This document shows, one piece after another, positions 11,297-30,522 of a stretch of 64,000 nt of DNA (position 1 is the first letter of the stretch; each line of letters starts with the position of its first letter). The notes below the pieces were generated by a model that did not search any database, was not told where the DNA came from, and was given only the letters and a program-made list of their open reading frames with translations. This stretch comes from Proales similis (lineage: Eukaryota > Rotifera > Eurotatoria > Ploima > Proalidae), in contig JAGVRJ010000003.1 of assembly GCA_019059635.1 (NCBI GenBank), positions 1,302,001 through 1,366,000 of the forward strand, given 5' to 3'. Position numbers and translations under genes: made by a program.

Positions 11297-12514
11297 TGCC
11301 AACACATGCCAAATCTGCAATAAAGAAAGAGGCGGGCGCGCGCGCGATTAACTAATGAATGAATGAAACAGACGAGATGAATGAGAGAGAGAGAGAGAGC
11401 GAAAAATGTTTGGCGTGAGGGCGCACGCGTGTTGGTGTGTGTCTCGGGCTCGCTTACTCAACTCGAGCCGGCAAGCCGACTCCTAGACTGCATGGCGGCA
11501 TAATTATTGTTTGACGTGATTTTCGAATATTACGCATTTGAAATTACAGCTGATCTGCGCCTTTCTTCCAAATTGCGTTCTCCACAACAGCATTTGCATT
11601 GGGCGAAATGAGACGGCTTACTACATGCGCCGTCTCGTTACACACATTTGGAGCTCTGCCAGCTTCCATAATGCGCCTGATCGGCGCTAGTCAAGCATAA
11701 TCGCGGCCACATTATGCGCGAGTTTGCTTTGGCACTGATTCAACTCGCATCCCGACTACTGCTCATGCTCTTCACGTGCATGTTCAAGCTGATAGTACAT
11801 TAGCTAACTAAAGCGGCCAATCGCAATTGTTCTCGTTTGCCCTTACTTTAACACGTCAATTTGCTTTCTTGGGCGCGTATCGAACTGCGCCCTTCCAAGC
11901 TCCAATCTTATCTACTCGCCATCTACTCAGCACGCCATTCGTGCCCTGCGTTTCAAATAGAGCCCGTCAATTCTCAAGCCCTAAAGCACTAATAAATAAA
12001 ATGTCCTTGAAAATGACGTTGTTCCTGAAAAGTTGTACTGCTTCTATCGTATTTAACAACAATTGTTTGATTTTATTAGTTTCCGCTCAAACAAGTCCAC
12101 TCTAATACTTTGCTATTGCCTGTCGGATTCTATTCGGGCGACTGGCTACATGCAAATCGAAAAGAGGCCCATCACATGTCGTTGGCAAACGATTTGAGTC
12201 GCGCTTGGTTTTCTTTAAGTTTTGGCCTTGACGAGTTTAGGGCTAGCTGGCAGAGGACGAATGAACTGTTGATCGAATAGGCACTTGCTCGAATTCAAAA
12301 AGCTGTTGGCTATTCTTGCCTATTGTCATTGGTTATTGGCTAAAAAAGAAAACAAAAATGCATGTGCCTCTCTACTAGTACGCGTTGTAGGTTGTGTACT
12401 CAGACAAATTCGGGAGCAGAACGCAGTTCGTGTCTCGGTGCATAAAGCAAGCGCAGGCGTAAAGACGACGACGAAGGGCTGTGGACTTGAGAATAAAGCG
12501 AGAAAAAGCCAGCA
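11297..12514. other. Divergent promoter region between TFAP4 and TADA3
   Basis: This 1.2 kb lies between two genes transcribed outward. It contains a GA dinucleotide run (11383-11399), a CAGCTG E-box at 11547-11552 matching the AP-4 consensus, and no credible coding frame. Confidence 0.5.
11383..11399. repeat. GA dinucleotide microsatellite
   Basis: About eight and a half GA units in an unbroken run, close upstream of TFAP4. Confidence 0.85.
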
Positions 12515-13959
12515 ATGAAAGGCAGAGGAAGCAAAGCCATCAGCAGAGAAGAACGAAACAGAATCGACTGGTTCGAGCTCGACTCGGGCTCAAGATACGC
12601 TTCGGTCCTTTCGCGGGCAGACGGGGATGGAGTCGGCATCGAAGAGCTGGACACTCTTCAGACGGAGATCGAACAGCTGCTTGTTGGCACAATGCTCAGG
12701 GCGCGCACTTTACAGGGCTTTTTGGAGCCCACTAATGCCAGTCACAACACAGCAAATGTAAACATTGTCACTCTTTCATGCCTACTGCTCAGTCTAAACT
12801 GCTACTTCTCGCCAGGGCAAAAAACAGAACGGAATTAAACACGAGCCGAGTGGAAAAGCCGTGAACGTGAACGGCACAGAAAACAAACGATCGGCAGCGG
12901 CTGTCAAGCCAACAAAAATTTCAGGCAATGTAAGAAATTAGTGGCCTAAGCTGTTGAATTTCTTGAGCTCGATTGTAATGCGCTGATAAAAGGTGCGGGC
13001 GAGTCAGGTGGTCAGAAACGAGATTCCGGATCTATTCTGGCAGTCGGTTCAATCTTACTGCGGCGACATAAGCGAACAAGACATTGAGTTTCTCGAGCAG
13101 CAAATCGAGCTCAATCAAAAGCACATGGAAATGGACAGCAGTGGTAAATTGACATTGGAGACCGAAAAATTTGAGCTTTTTCTTCAAAAGCTTGAAAAAA
13201 TCAGATGCCGAGAGCGAAGAGTGCGAACATTACTCAAACAAATGGGCTCGCGAAGACTTGGAGCACCAGTTAAAAGAAGAGGGACGCGTGCTCGAAATGG
13301 AAACAGGCCGCACGCCAGATCGACGAACCGTAGAAGCCATAATCAAGTTTCAGCGACGAATCAAACGACCAGTGCCAATCCTTGGACCACTCACCGAGCG
13401 ACTTGTGTCCTCGCTCATGGAACAGAATCTAGTCGGCCCGTTTGATGGCGACCTCAACAATCACCTGGAACAAATCGATCCTCACATTCGTCCGATTCGA
13501 CCCGAGCCGAGTCTGAAGGCCAAGTTGGAGACGGCGATGGCCAACGAGGGCCTGATTCAGCAGAACGGTTTCAAAAGAGAACACCAAAGCGACATTGACA
13601 CCGAGATAAAGCGGCTTCGAGGCGAGCTCAGACTCGTGGCCACTCAGTGCGACCGAACTCTTCACTCTCTACTGGCGTCAGCCAAGGAGGCAATGGAAAA
13701 TCAGGCCAACAAACGACGCCTGCAAGAGCTTGACTCGGAAGTAAGTATTCACCCACTCCTGAGTATTCTCACACTATTTCTCACGCTGCCTTGAATTTTC
13801 TCCCGACCATCATAGATTAGTCAGTTGTACGAAAAAGTCCGCTTGTATCAGCGCGAGAAGAAAGGAATATTGAAAAAAGACAAGGAGAAGGCATTCCGTT
13901 TGCTGAGGGACCGAAAGCGCTTCAAAGCAAAAATTACAGACAGCACAAGTCCGTCCTGA
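12515..13959 (+). CDS. TADA3: Transcriptional adapter 3 (ADA3), SAGA/ATAC subunit
   Basis: Five exons, 12515-12757, 12816-12929, about 13008-13143, 13205-13740 and 13816-13959, give about 390 residues. Matches to ADA3 include the N-terminal block LSRADGDGVGIEELDTLQTE, then NEIPDLFWQSVQSYCGDIS, HYSNKWAREDL, GPLTERLVSSLMEQNLVGP and the C-terminal helical region with IKRLRGELR and EKAFRLLRDRKRFKAKI. ADA3 bridges GCN5/PCAF and ADA2 in the SAGA and ATAC histone acetyltransferase modules in the nucleus. The third exon could instead begin at 12993, which adds five in-frame residues; both acceptors are weak. A polyadenylation signal is at 14000-14005, only about 220 bp before the ferlin start. The family call is secure. 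Confidence 0.93.
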
Positions 13960-14223
13960 ATATTGTTCTCACTTCTTTTATTAGTGTTACTAATTTCGTA
14001 ATAAAAATTGAAGCCGTAAATATCGGCGACATTTGCAGTTAATGGTGTTTAATTGGGCTCGACGTGAGTTGGTCGATGTGGCGTCGTCGGTCCTTTTCAC
14101 TTCAGACTGTGCGTGCGTCAGATAAGCAATTTAACTCTTCAGTTGGCGGAATCAGATGGATAAGGCAGCACTTGAGAACGCAGAAACGCATGCAGATTGC
14201 AAAGTTTTACATTCATTTGAGTG

Positions 14224-22785
<8,562 letters not shown>

Positions 22786-23235
22786 AACTCAGTTAACCGC
22801 ATTTAAACTCGTTTCTATTCAACTGCATTTACAGCTAAATCCATAGTTATAAAATCGCTCTTTCTCAAAAACTGTTTGACTAGTCAGACTCCTTTCTTAA
22901 GAGACTTATAGCGCTGTGCAAATAGAGTGAACACCAGCATTTCTTAACTTTCGGGCTACAATAAGAGCTTGCAAAACAATCTGAACAGAGTATAGGAGTG
23001 GGTAACGCTTGGCGGGCTAAAACTTGTTATTGAGAAATGTCATGTTATGCACCTCGCAAAATCGAACTGTGAGCATCAATACTATCTAAGAAGCGGATCA
23101 ACTTCCTTCGAATGTGTGGATGTGCGGGCTAAATGGATTTTCAACTGAAACTCACCAAAACTCAGTTAAGGTCATAGTATTCGATTGAATTTATTTGTAA
23201 AAAGGAAGTTTTGATCAATTTTTTTGATGGTGGAA
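22786..23235. other. Convergent intergenic region between ferlin and TFIIH p62
   Basis: 3' UTR sequence of two genes facing each other. AAAACTCAGTTAA occurs twice (22784-22796 and 23157-23169). No gene is seen. Confidence 0.45.
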
Positions 23236-25420
23236 CTAGGCCTGGAATTTTAGCTGCCAGGAATTGTGTTTTGAAAAGGCGGTGTTGAACATAGTTTCAA
23301 GATGTTTCAAAAGCTTCAGAACGTTATTAGAATAGGCAACCGATAGACAAGAAAAAGGCGCTTACATTCCAAGACAGATTTTCATTTCGCAGTCGACTGA
23401 AGAGGCCGGATACTTTCTGCTGATAGAACGCGTCCATGTTCCGTCTCATGCTCTTGAGCTTAAAATCAATTATTAGGAGCTAATCTCAAAAGAAGAGATT
23501 TTGTTTTGCAAACAGCTGCTTCTTGTTCGTTGCTTTTTGGCGGAAATTTGCTGTAAAATGCCTTGAGAATTTCCATCGATGAGATGTAGACGCCCTTTAT
23601 TTCGCTTTGGTGCTCTTTGCCGATTTCGTCTTAATTGTCCATTGTTTATTCAGTTTATTTGCCAAATTCAATGAAACTGCATGCAGCAAACCTTTCAGAC
23701 TCTGAAGTCCGTTGCTGCTCATCAGCTTACTACCAGGAGTCAGTTCGATAAGGACAGAGGTAGCTATTGAGGGATTCGAAACCTGAGCATGAGCTATTAA
23801 GTTTTCAGCTTGAACAAGTGTATTTTTAGAACAGTCTGGGATATACCTTTGCCACGTCCATTTCCCATTGGCTAATTTGTGTGAGCATGCCTAGCTGAAG
23901 CTCTTTTAAATTCTTTGATGCTTTTAGATTGTCAATTTGACCTGAGCCTGGCTCATATGTTCTTGGAGTATAAAAGTAGCGATCGACTTGACTAAGTCGC
24001 AACTCGGCCGCCTTGGTTTTTTTACTTGAATCATCCTCTAGATCTTCAATCTCTTCGTCGACGCGAATTTTCTTCACAGGACGAGCCAGATTGGTGGCGC
24101 TGGCTTCCCTCTTTTCCTTTTTGTCGCCTCCGCCCTCCTCCATTGAGCTGAGAACGCGCATTGAATAGTAGTTGTAGCGTTTAATTAGGTTCTGATTGGT
24201 CATGTTTGTGCCCTTGTGGCCAACAAAGTCAGTCAAACCGAATCCCTTAAAAAAAAACTTGAAGCTCCCATCGATTTACTGAAATTCCAGTCAAATTACA
24301 TCATCCTGCGAGATTCCTCGGCTATTCTCAAACACGGCGACCGGCTCTTCCAGAATCAATTTGGCCTTGTCTCTCAAATCTATTCACAAAATGAGATTGA
24401 ATACAAATTTAGAGTCGAAAATGGACGACCAACCTTCGTCATCCTTAAGTGAGCAGTCGGCAAACAAGTCGTTGGCTGCTGTTGTCATTTGATCGCGTCG
24501 GAAATAATAGCTTTGAAAGAACTTGGTCCAGAAATCGGTCTCGGTCATTTTGCTCGGCACATTCTGAACGTATTTGAGCTTCACTGCCGGATAGGTCTTG
24601 AATATTGACTGAATGTCGTCGTATGAAATGTTGTAGACAAGTCCGCTTGAGCCGTCTGACTTGGGTGTGATGTTTGACTAGTTGATGAATGAGAGATGCA
24701 TTTTTACAAATACTTTTAAGATGTTGAAAAGCGAGTGCGTACCATGAAGCCTTGGGAAACTCCTTTTTTCTGGTTATCAGGCTCACGTTGCAAAGTCGGC
24801 ATCTAAATCGATCAGTTTGGGGCTGTTCTTGACTCTGTCTTGAGTTCACTTACATCAACGTAATTCTTCCAAAATTCCTCAGCCGGTACAATCTGCGATA
24901 CCACAAGGTCAGTGTACATTTGGTAAATTTGAGGATTATTTATCAATATTCTTGGATTTAAATTAACCAACTACGTTCTCAAATCGCTTTAGTTGCAATT
25001 ACTTTTTCTTATTTTCTAATTCTTCGCTTATTTTCTGCTTGAACTTGGGCAAGAGCACGGCCAGCATGTCTTTGACTTGATCCCGTTCGCGCAACTGCTG
25101 CTGCTGACCGCCAGGTGCGGCGAAATGAAACGTGTAGCTGGTGTCGTCGTGAAGCACCAGTTGAAGTTGAACCTTCACTTTTCCTTCGGTCGATATCTTT
25201 TGTGCTATGCTTCCACCAGTGAGTTTATAATTATTTTTTCGATCAGATCGAGTTTGGTACTTTTTATATCGGCATAGTGGTGAGTGATTGCAAACGAATT
25301 ACGCTGCTTTTGCATCCAGCCTATGCGCTCGCCCATTAAATACAGGGTGCCCTCCACTTTCTTGTACCGGACATTTTCGACCATAAGCCGAATCTCTTCG
25401 AGGTTATCACTGCTCGACAT
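23236..25420 (-). CDS. GTF2H1: TFIIH core subunit p62
   Basis: The minus-strand gene opens with MSSSDNLEEIRLMVENVRYK and the PH domain (VEGTLYLMGERIGW, then after a short intron KISTEGKVKVQLQLVLHDD). The BSD region follows (QIVPAEEFWKNY; KLKYVQNVPSKMTETDFWTK with FFQSYYFRRDQM), then IKRYNYYSMRVLSSMEE and VDRYFYTPRTYE. The C-terminal helices are read from small exons down to 23236: SSMEILKAFYSKFPPK, LKSMRRNMDAFYQQKV and LLKHLETMFNTAFSKHNSW. Order and spacing agree with animal GTF2H1. p62 is a scaffold of the general transcription and nucleotide-excision-repair factor TFIIH; its PH domain binds TFIIE, XPC and activators. Its ATG is 211 bp from the PIN1 ATG on the other strand. Some internal exon edges are unresolved. 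Confidence 0.92.
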
Positions 25421-25631
25421 CTGCCTCACTTGCTGTTCAAAACAGACCAACGATGCAATCGAGCATTTGCCTCTTTTTTTTTTCGTTTAGTTCGTTAATT
25501 ATGTTCGAGTGAAAGATTTGTCTTATTCTGGTCACTTTGCAGCGGTTTCTTGAAATTGCGGTGAATGCGTTCAAATTTTCTTCTAGAATTCAACTGCACA
25601 AGCTTGAGACGCACACGAAGCGCGGAAGAAA
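25421..25631. promoter_or_regulatory. Probable bidirectional promoter of GTF2H1 and PIN1
   Basis: Only 211 bp separate the start codons of two divergently transcribed genes, so the promoters and both 5' UTRs must share this interval. It has a T-rich tract near 25470-25480. No TATA-like element can be assigned with confidence. Confidence 0.6.
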
Positions 25632-26215
25632 ATGAGTCAGCAACTGCCTGAAGGATGGGAAGCTCATGTCTCCAGTTCGACCGGTTTGTGCATTCGGTTA
25701 AATTCAAACGACCACAAACATACAATCAATCTGGCTGAAGGGCGAACGTACTACTTGAACAAGTATACCAAAAAGAGCCAATGGGAAGTGCCGACTGAGA
25801 GGGCGAGCGCCGAAAGCCAGGTGCGATGCAGTCACCTCCTTGTGAAACACCGCGACTCACGACGCCCTTCCTCGTGGCGAGAGGAGAACATCACTCGGAG
25901 CAAGGAAGAGGCGCTCAGCATCCTTGAAGGTTTCTTTTTTCTTAATTTTAAACAACTTTTTGTAATACCGCGTCAATTTCACCGGTCTTTTTAGGTTATC
26001 GCCAAAAGATTGTGAGCGGAGAAGCGAAATTCGAAGATTTGGCTTCTAAATTCAGCGACTGCTCGTCTGCTCGCAAGGGCGGCGATTTGGGCTTTTTTTC
26101 AAGCGGTCAAATGCAAAAGCCGTTCGAAGACGCATCGTTCGCATTGAAAATAGGTGAAATGAGCAAGCCTGTATGGACTGACTCGGGTGTGCACATTATT
26201 CTTCGAACTGGCTAA
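25632..26215 (+). CDS. PIN1: Peptidyl-prolyl isomerase PIN1 (WW + parvulin)
   Basis: Three exons, 25632-25683, 25741-25929 and 25995-26215, give 153 residues. The N-terminal WW domain runs from [14 protein letters not shown] through [17 protein letters not shown]. The parvulin domain starts at [20 protein letters not shown], with the basic Arg pair that reads the substrate phosphate, the active-site Cys in [16 protein letters not shown], and [14 protein letters not shown] and [11 protein letters not shown] at the end. PIN1 isomerises phospho-Ser/Thr-Pro bonds and controls mitotic and transcription proteins. In the WW phosphate-binding loop the two arginines of the human protein are replaced (His and Ser). 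The 57-nt first intron has no stop and keeps frame if retained. AATAAA is at 26312-26317. Confidence 0.97.
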
Positions 26216-26491
26216 ATCGATTTGGCTGAGGCCAAACGATTGGACATTATTTCCTCGCCTCAACAGCCAAATCAAATCAAAGACTTTGGCAAAAAATCAA
26301 TTAATCGCTGAAATAAAATTTTTTATCGTGCTCAATTATTGGAAACTTTTAAAACACGTTTAAGATTATGAAACAGTTTTATGGTGGTCACCGTGGTAAC
26401 CATATCATAAGGAATGGATTGCTACTGCTCGAAATCGTTCTAATCAGGTCTCAAACGAGTTGGAGCTAGATTGCGTGTTCGCTTTAAAACA

Positions 26492-27358
26492 ATGTCGTCG
26501 ACGCAGACGAGTGTCACGAAACTGCCTGCAGTGCGAGATGATCCCCAGATGATGAAAACTCGTATTCAAGAGGTAGACTGATCGACCAGCCTTTTTATTG
26601 GCCTACTTAACTAAAAATAAAACTTGCCAGCTTGAAAGAGAAGTGAGCAGCTACAAACATCGACTGGACGAATTGCGCAAGGCAAAGAACAACGTAGTGA
26701 TAAAAAAAACCACCGAGTACGTAAAAACCGACCAGCCCGGCTTGGGGTAATCGAATAATTGGCCGCCGGCAATTTCGTCTAATCTTCACTCCATATTGAA
26801 CTTGAAACAAAAGAATGCGTCGCGAAAAGCCTGCCGAAGTGAAAGAAACATCTGAAGAGGATGTGAGACGAATTCAAGTAAGTATTGAACAAGAGCTCTT
26901 GCCTGACCGGCTCGTTTGACATGAACGTGAAATAAGGAGCTGAGCAAGGAGGTTGAGCGCCTCAACCGTGAGCTCAGTGAAAGTCAAAATCTGGTGACAG
27001 CCCTAAAACTCCAGAATGACGAGTACAAGGTAAAAGAGCGTGATAGCTGTTGCTTCCTTAATTGACCAAGCCTTTTTTAAAACTAAAAAGGAGTTGTTGG
27101 AAAAAACCAAAAAAGAGACCGACGACGAGTTGACAAAAGCTTATCAAAAACTTGAAGAGCAAAAGACTGAAATAAAGCGCTGGGAGGTGATGTATAAGGA
27201 ATGGATGGATGAAATGGAATCACGAGTGACCAACATACACCGCAATCATCAAATTCTTCAGGTTCGTAGTCTGCGGTTTGTGCTCCGACTTGAATTTATT
27301 CATTCATCTCGATTAGGAGTATATGGACCAAAGCCGGCCAACAGATGACAGAAACTAA
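26492..27358 (+). CDS. Small coiled-coil protein, family not recognised
   Basis: Six exons, 26492-26572, 26631-26716, 26814-26877, 26937-27029, 27091-27261 and 27317-27358, all join in phase and give 178 residues. After a short Ser/Thr-rich N-terminus (MSSTQTSVTKLPAVRDD), nearly the whole chain is charged heptad-like helix, e.g. TRIQELEREVSSYKHRLDEL, ELSKEVERLNRELSESQNLV and KLEEQKTEIKRWEVMYKEWM. There is no membrane segment or catalytic motif. A polyadenylation signal lies about 160 bp after the stop (near 27520). The consistent phase over five introns shows that the gene is real. Coiled coils of this type occur in many cytoskeletal and ciliary proteins, so I do not assign a function. Confidence 0.8.
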
Positions 27359-27771
27359 CCACGAGTGCCTTCTCTCGATTGTACAGTAAAAGTTCTTGAT
27401 AAATTATACATGACGGACACAAACAGTTTTATCGAACTTTGGTTGTCGGTTTTTATTAATTTACGCTTTGAAAATTCTATCAAGTTAGAAATGGTTCGTT
27501 TGTGTGTTAAAATTGAATTGAATAAACATTCGGGCAAGAATTTTCTCCTTTAGAATTCTTGTACGGCAAGCGAATAATTTAAAGGAGCAGTGCGTGTGAC
27601 GCTCGATGTCTGTTGTGGCTGTTGCTGCTCGATTTTCAAACAGATTGAAGATGAGAGAGAGAGAGAGGAATGCTCTGCAAGTTGAGACTATTGAATAGAT
27701 TAGTGAAAGCTTAAGAAACTAAAAATATCGAAAAAGAACAAGAATGAACGGCCTTAGAGAAGAGATGCGGT
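27359..27771. other. Convergent intergenic region with 3' UTRs
   Basis: Between the coiled-coil gene (+) and PRODH (-). It contains a GA run (27653-27668) and likely poly(A) signals, and no gene. Confidence 0.5.
27653..27668. repeat. GA dinucleotide microsatellite
   Basis: Unbroken GA repeat of about eight units in the 3' flank of PRODH. Confidence 0.8.
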
Positions 27772-29462
27772 TCACTGGAGAATTCTTCTCTTGAGCTCGG
27801 TCACAATGAGACGCTTTTCTTTTTGAACTTTTTCAAACACGCTGTTGTTCTCGGTGGCACGTCGCGACAAATAGGGCAGGACTTCGTCGACTGGTCCGTA
27901 TGGCACATATTTGTACACCGAATAGCCGAGGCCGCCCAGATAGAAGCTGACGTAATCGCACATGCCGTAGAGCTGGCCAAAGCAGATGGCCCCGTCCTCT
28001 GGGCGAATGTCGAACTCTTGCATTTTCTCGACCGCATGCTTTACTGTCTGTTCGTTGTGACTGGCGACCATGACGCATATATCACCGGGAGGATTGGCCT
28101 TGATCTGCTGCATACAGTAGAGCATACTTTTATGGTACATATCTGTGGTGGCTTCATAGCTGTCGTTTATCGGGTCCTCATAGCCCATCTCTTTGGCTCG
28201 TCGTCTCTCAAGTTCCATGTAAGCGCCTCGAACGAGCTTGGCGCCAAAGCGGAAGCCCATTTTCCTCGACAGCTCCAGATCGCGTTTCAGATTGTCGTGC
28301 GCTTTCTTCAAATAGTTCTGATAGGTGTTGAGAACCACGCACGAGCTTTTGTTAAATTCTCTCATCATTTCCATGGTCATGAGACCGATCGCCTCTTGGA
28401 AATAGGTGTGCTCAGCGTCTACAAACACCTTGACGTTCTGCTCGTGCGCTTTTCTTCCGATGTCGTCGGCACGCAAGAACATGTTTCGGAGCTCTTGCAG
28501 CTCTTCGCTGCTGAACTCGTAAGCTTCCTTGGTTTTGAACGAATGCTGATTGAACAAGCGAGCAAACTCCTCGTCAGACGAGTTGACTACTTGGGACCAT
28601 GAGAACAAGCGCTTCTCGTGGTCCAACTGTCCGATTACATCGGCACAAAGCGATGAGAATTTGAGCAACAGCTGCGGTCTAACCAAGCTGGTCAACTTGA
28701 TGGCGCCCATTCCGGTTTTCTCGGTCACGTCGGCCACTGAGTCCACACAGTCAGTGAAGATTTTCGTGTTGTGCTCGAACGGTATTTCATGAGCACCGAC
28801 CAGGCGGCGTCGTTTACTCAAGCAGTGCGCGCTCAAATCGACTGGCGAATTAGCGTCGTTTGATTTTATCGAGTCAATGTCTTCCTCGGCGCTGTAGTCC
28901 AAAATCGATTTGACGCCGTACTTGCGCATGTTGTCCACATTGGAGCGAATCTCGCCCGTGTTCTCGCCCGCTACAAAATGGCCGTAAAAAGTTGACTTCA
29001 TCAAGGCATTGAACAGTCGTTTGCCCAGAATTTTACGCGACAAATTCAACAACTAAGCGAAAATGGTCAAAAAAAATTTTTTTTTTTGTCTACATTGGCC
29101 TTGTGAATACTCACAGATTGCTGATTGCTCACAAGCGTTTTGCTCGAGCAGAGCGAAAACACCAGAAGTCCGCGCAGTAATTGAGTATTGCTTTTTGCTT
29201 TAAAAGCCAGTTCGCTGTCGTTGAACGACAAGTCGAGTTTTCTTGGCGCCGCTTGATCGGCATCAATGCCCACCAGGGGGATACTGTGACCTTTGGAAGA
29301 GCTAGTGGTACTAGTCAAACGCACCGCTTGGCTTGCCAATGAAAACTGATTCGCAGAGGAGGAAGAGAGGACGAGGCTTGCATTGGCCGCCCGCTGCTGC
29401 ACGCCTCGCTGGGCGTACACGAATTTCGCAAAATTGACTGATTTCTGGCTTAAATATGACAT
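27772..29462 (-). CDS. PRODH: Proline dehydrogenase, mitochondrial
   Basis: Two minus-strand exons, 29462-29115 and 29052-27772, join in phase to 542 residues. The N-terminus (MSYLSQKSVNFAKFVYAQRG) is Ser/Arg-rich without acidic residues, as expected for a mitochondrial presequence. The catalytic part shows TFYGHFVAGE, GAIKLTSLVRPQLLLKFS, VFVDAEHTYFQEAIGLMTME, VLNTYQNYLKKAHDNLKRDL, FGAKLVRGAYMELERRRAKE, GYEDPINDSYEATTDMYH, MVASHNEQTVKHA and YKYVPYGPVDEVLPYLSRRA, all PRODH signatures that line the FAD/proline site of the TIM barrel. It oxidises L-proline to pyrroline-5-carboxylate at the inner mitochondrial membrane and passes electrons to quinone. Whether the close paralogue PRODH2 (hydroxyproline) is a better match cannot be settled by eye, but the motifs favour PRODH. 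Confidence 0.95.
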
Positions 29463-29932
29463 TGATTGTTTCTCTTCTAAAAAGCAAACAGAACATGATT
29501 TCAAAATTAGATTGGTCGACTGCTATTGGATCAGTTTCTCTCGTCATATTTTTTGCTTTCTTGTTTCAATTACTTTTTCTTCATTTTTCATTTTTAGAGC
29601 AAAAGCGTCGAGTCAATGACGAGTTTTGATGTTCATGACGAATGATTTGAGAGAAGGAGGACGAGAAAAATGAGAAAAATTTCTCTAGGAGAGTGATTTG
29701 GTTGAAAATTTTTAGATTCATTAGAATGATCGAATCGAGCACGTTCGATAAAATTGAACAGCGATTTTTAAATCATTTCGAAACGCCTCGTTCGTTCAGA
29801 GAGAGAAAAACGGGCGGCAAGAATTAAAATTTAAATATAATCGAATATTTTGTGGCGGTTAATTGTTCACATTCGTTCACACGACATAAAATCGAAGCAC
29901 AAACATACACACACCCACCGACAGAGAGAGGC

Positions 29933-29963
<31 letters not shown>

Positions 29964-30522
29964 GACATACACACACTCATTGTGGTCTATTGCACACTGT
30001 ATTCGCACATTCGCTTAAATACGCTAAGCCGAGCGGGCCGTTCTAGCATTGAAATGCGTAGAATAGCGAACGGGCATCGGCAGAGAGTGAAAAGAGCCAA
30101 CGATCAGCAAGTTCTAGAAACTTGTTCGATAATTAACCAACAGACGACCTTGTATCCGTCGGTTGAGCGTTCATTCGAAAATTATTTATTTACATCAATC
30201 AGAAGCTTGCAGAGGCATTTTTGTTTTCAAGATCATTTATAAAAGGGGACCGTTTGTGACCCCTCGTAGCAGACCGCGCCTATATTCAACTCTCAGGCAT
30301 TTTGGCTTGCCGACTGGGGGCAAATAATTTTGAGCTTACCAAACGTAATTTACAGTCAACAAACAAAGAGAAGAAAAAAAAAGTTTAAAAAACAAAAGGA
30401 AGCAATAGCCAAGAGAGATAGAGACAGAAATAAAGAATAGTACGAGGCCAGAGTTGAGCAGCTTTGCTCGTAGGCTCAGCGAAAAAGAGAGCGAGAGAAA
30501 GAATAGGAAAAGCAGTCTCAGC
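29463..30522. other. Region between PRODH and SLBP, no gene seen
   Basis: PRODH 5' flank and SLBP 3' flank. It is AT-rich on the left, with a CA/GA microsatellite at 29944-29964 and purine-rich runs at 30360-30510. No coding frame shows family features. Confidence 0.5.
29944..29964. repeat. GA dinucleotide microsatellite next to CA-rich sequence
   Basis: About ten GA units, flanked on both sides by short ACACAC stretches. Confidence 0.85.

Noticed and set aside
27823-28602. Long plus-strand frame (259 codons) opposite PRODH
   Set aside because: It is the antisense shadow of the well-conserved PRODH exon; codon structure follows PRODH on the minus strand.
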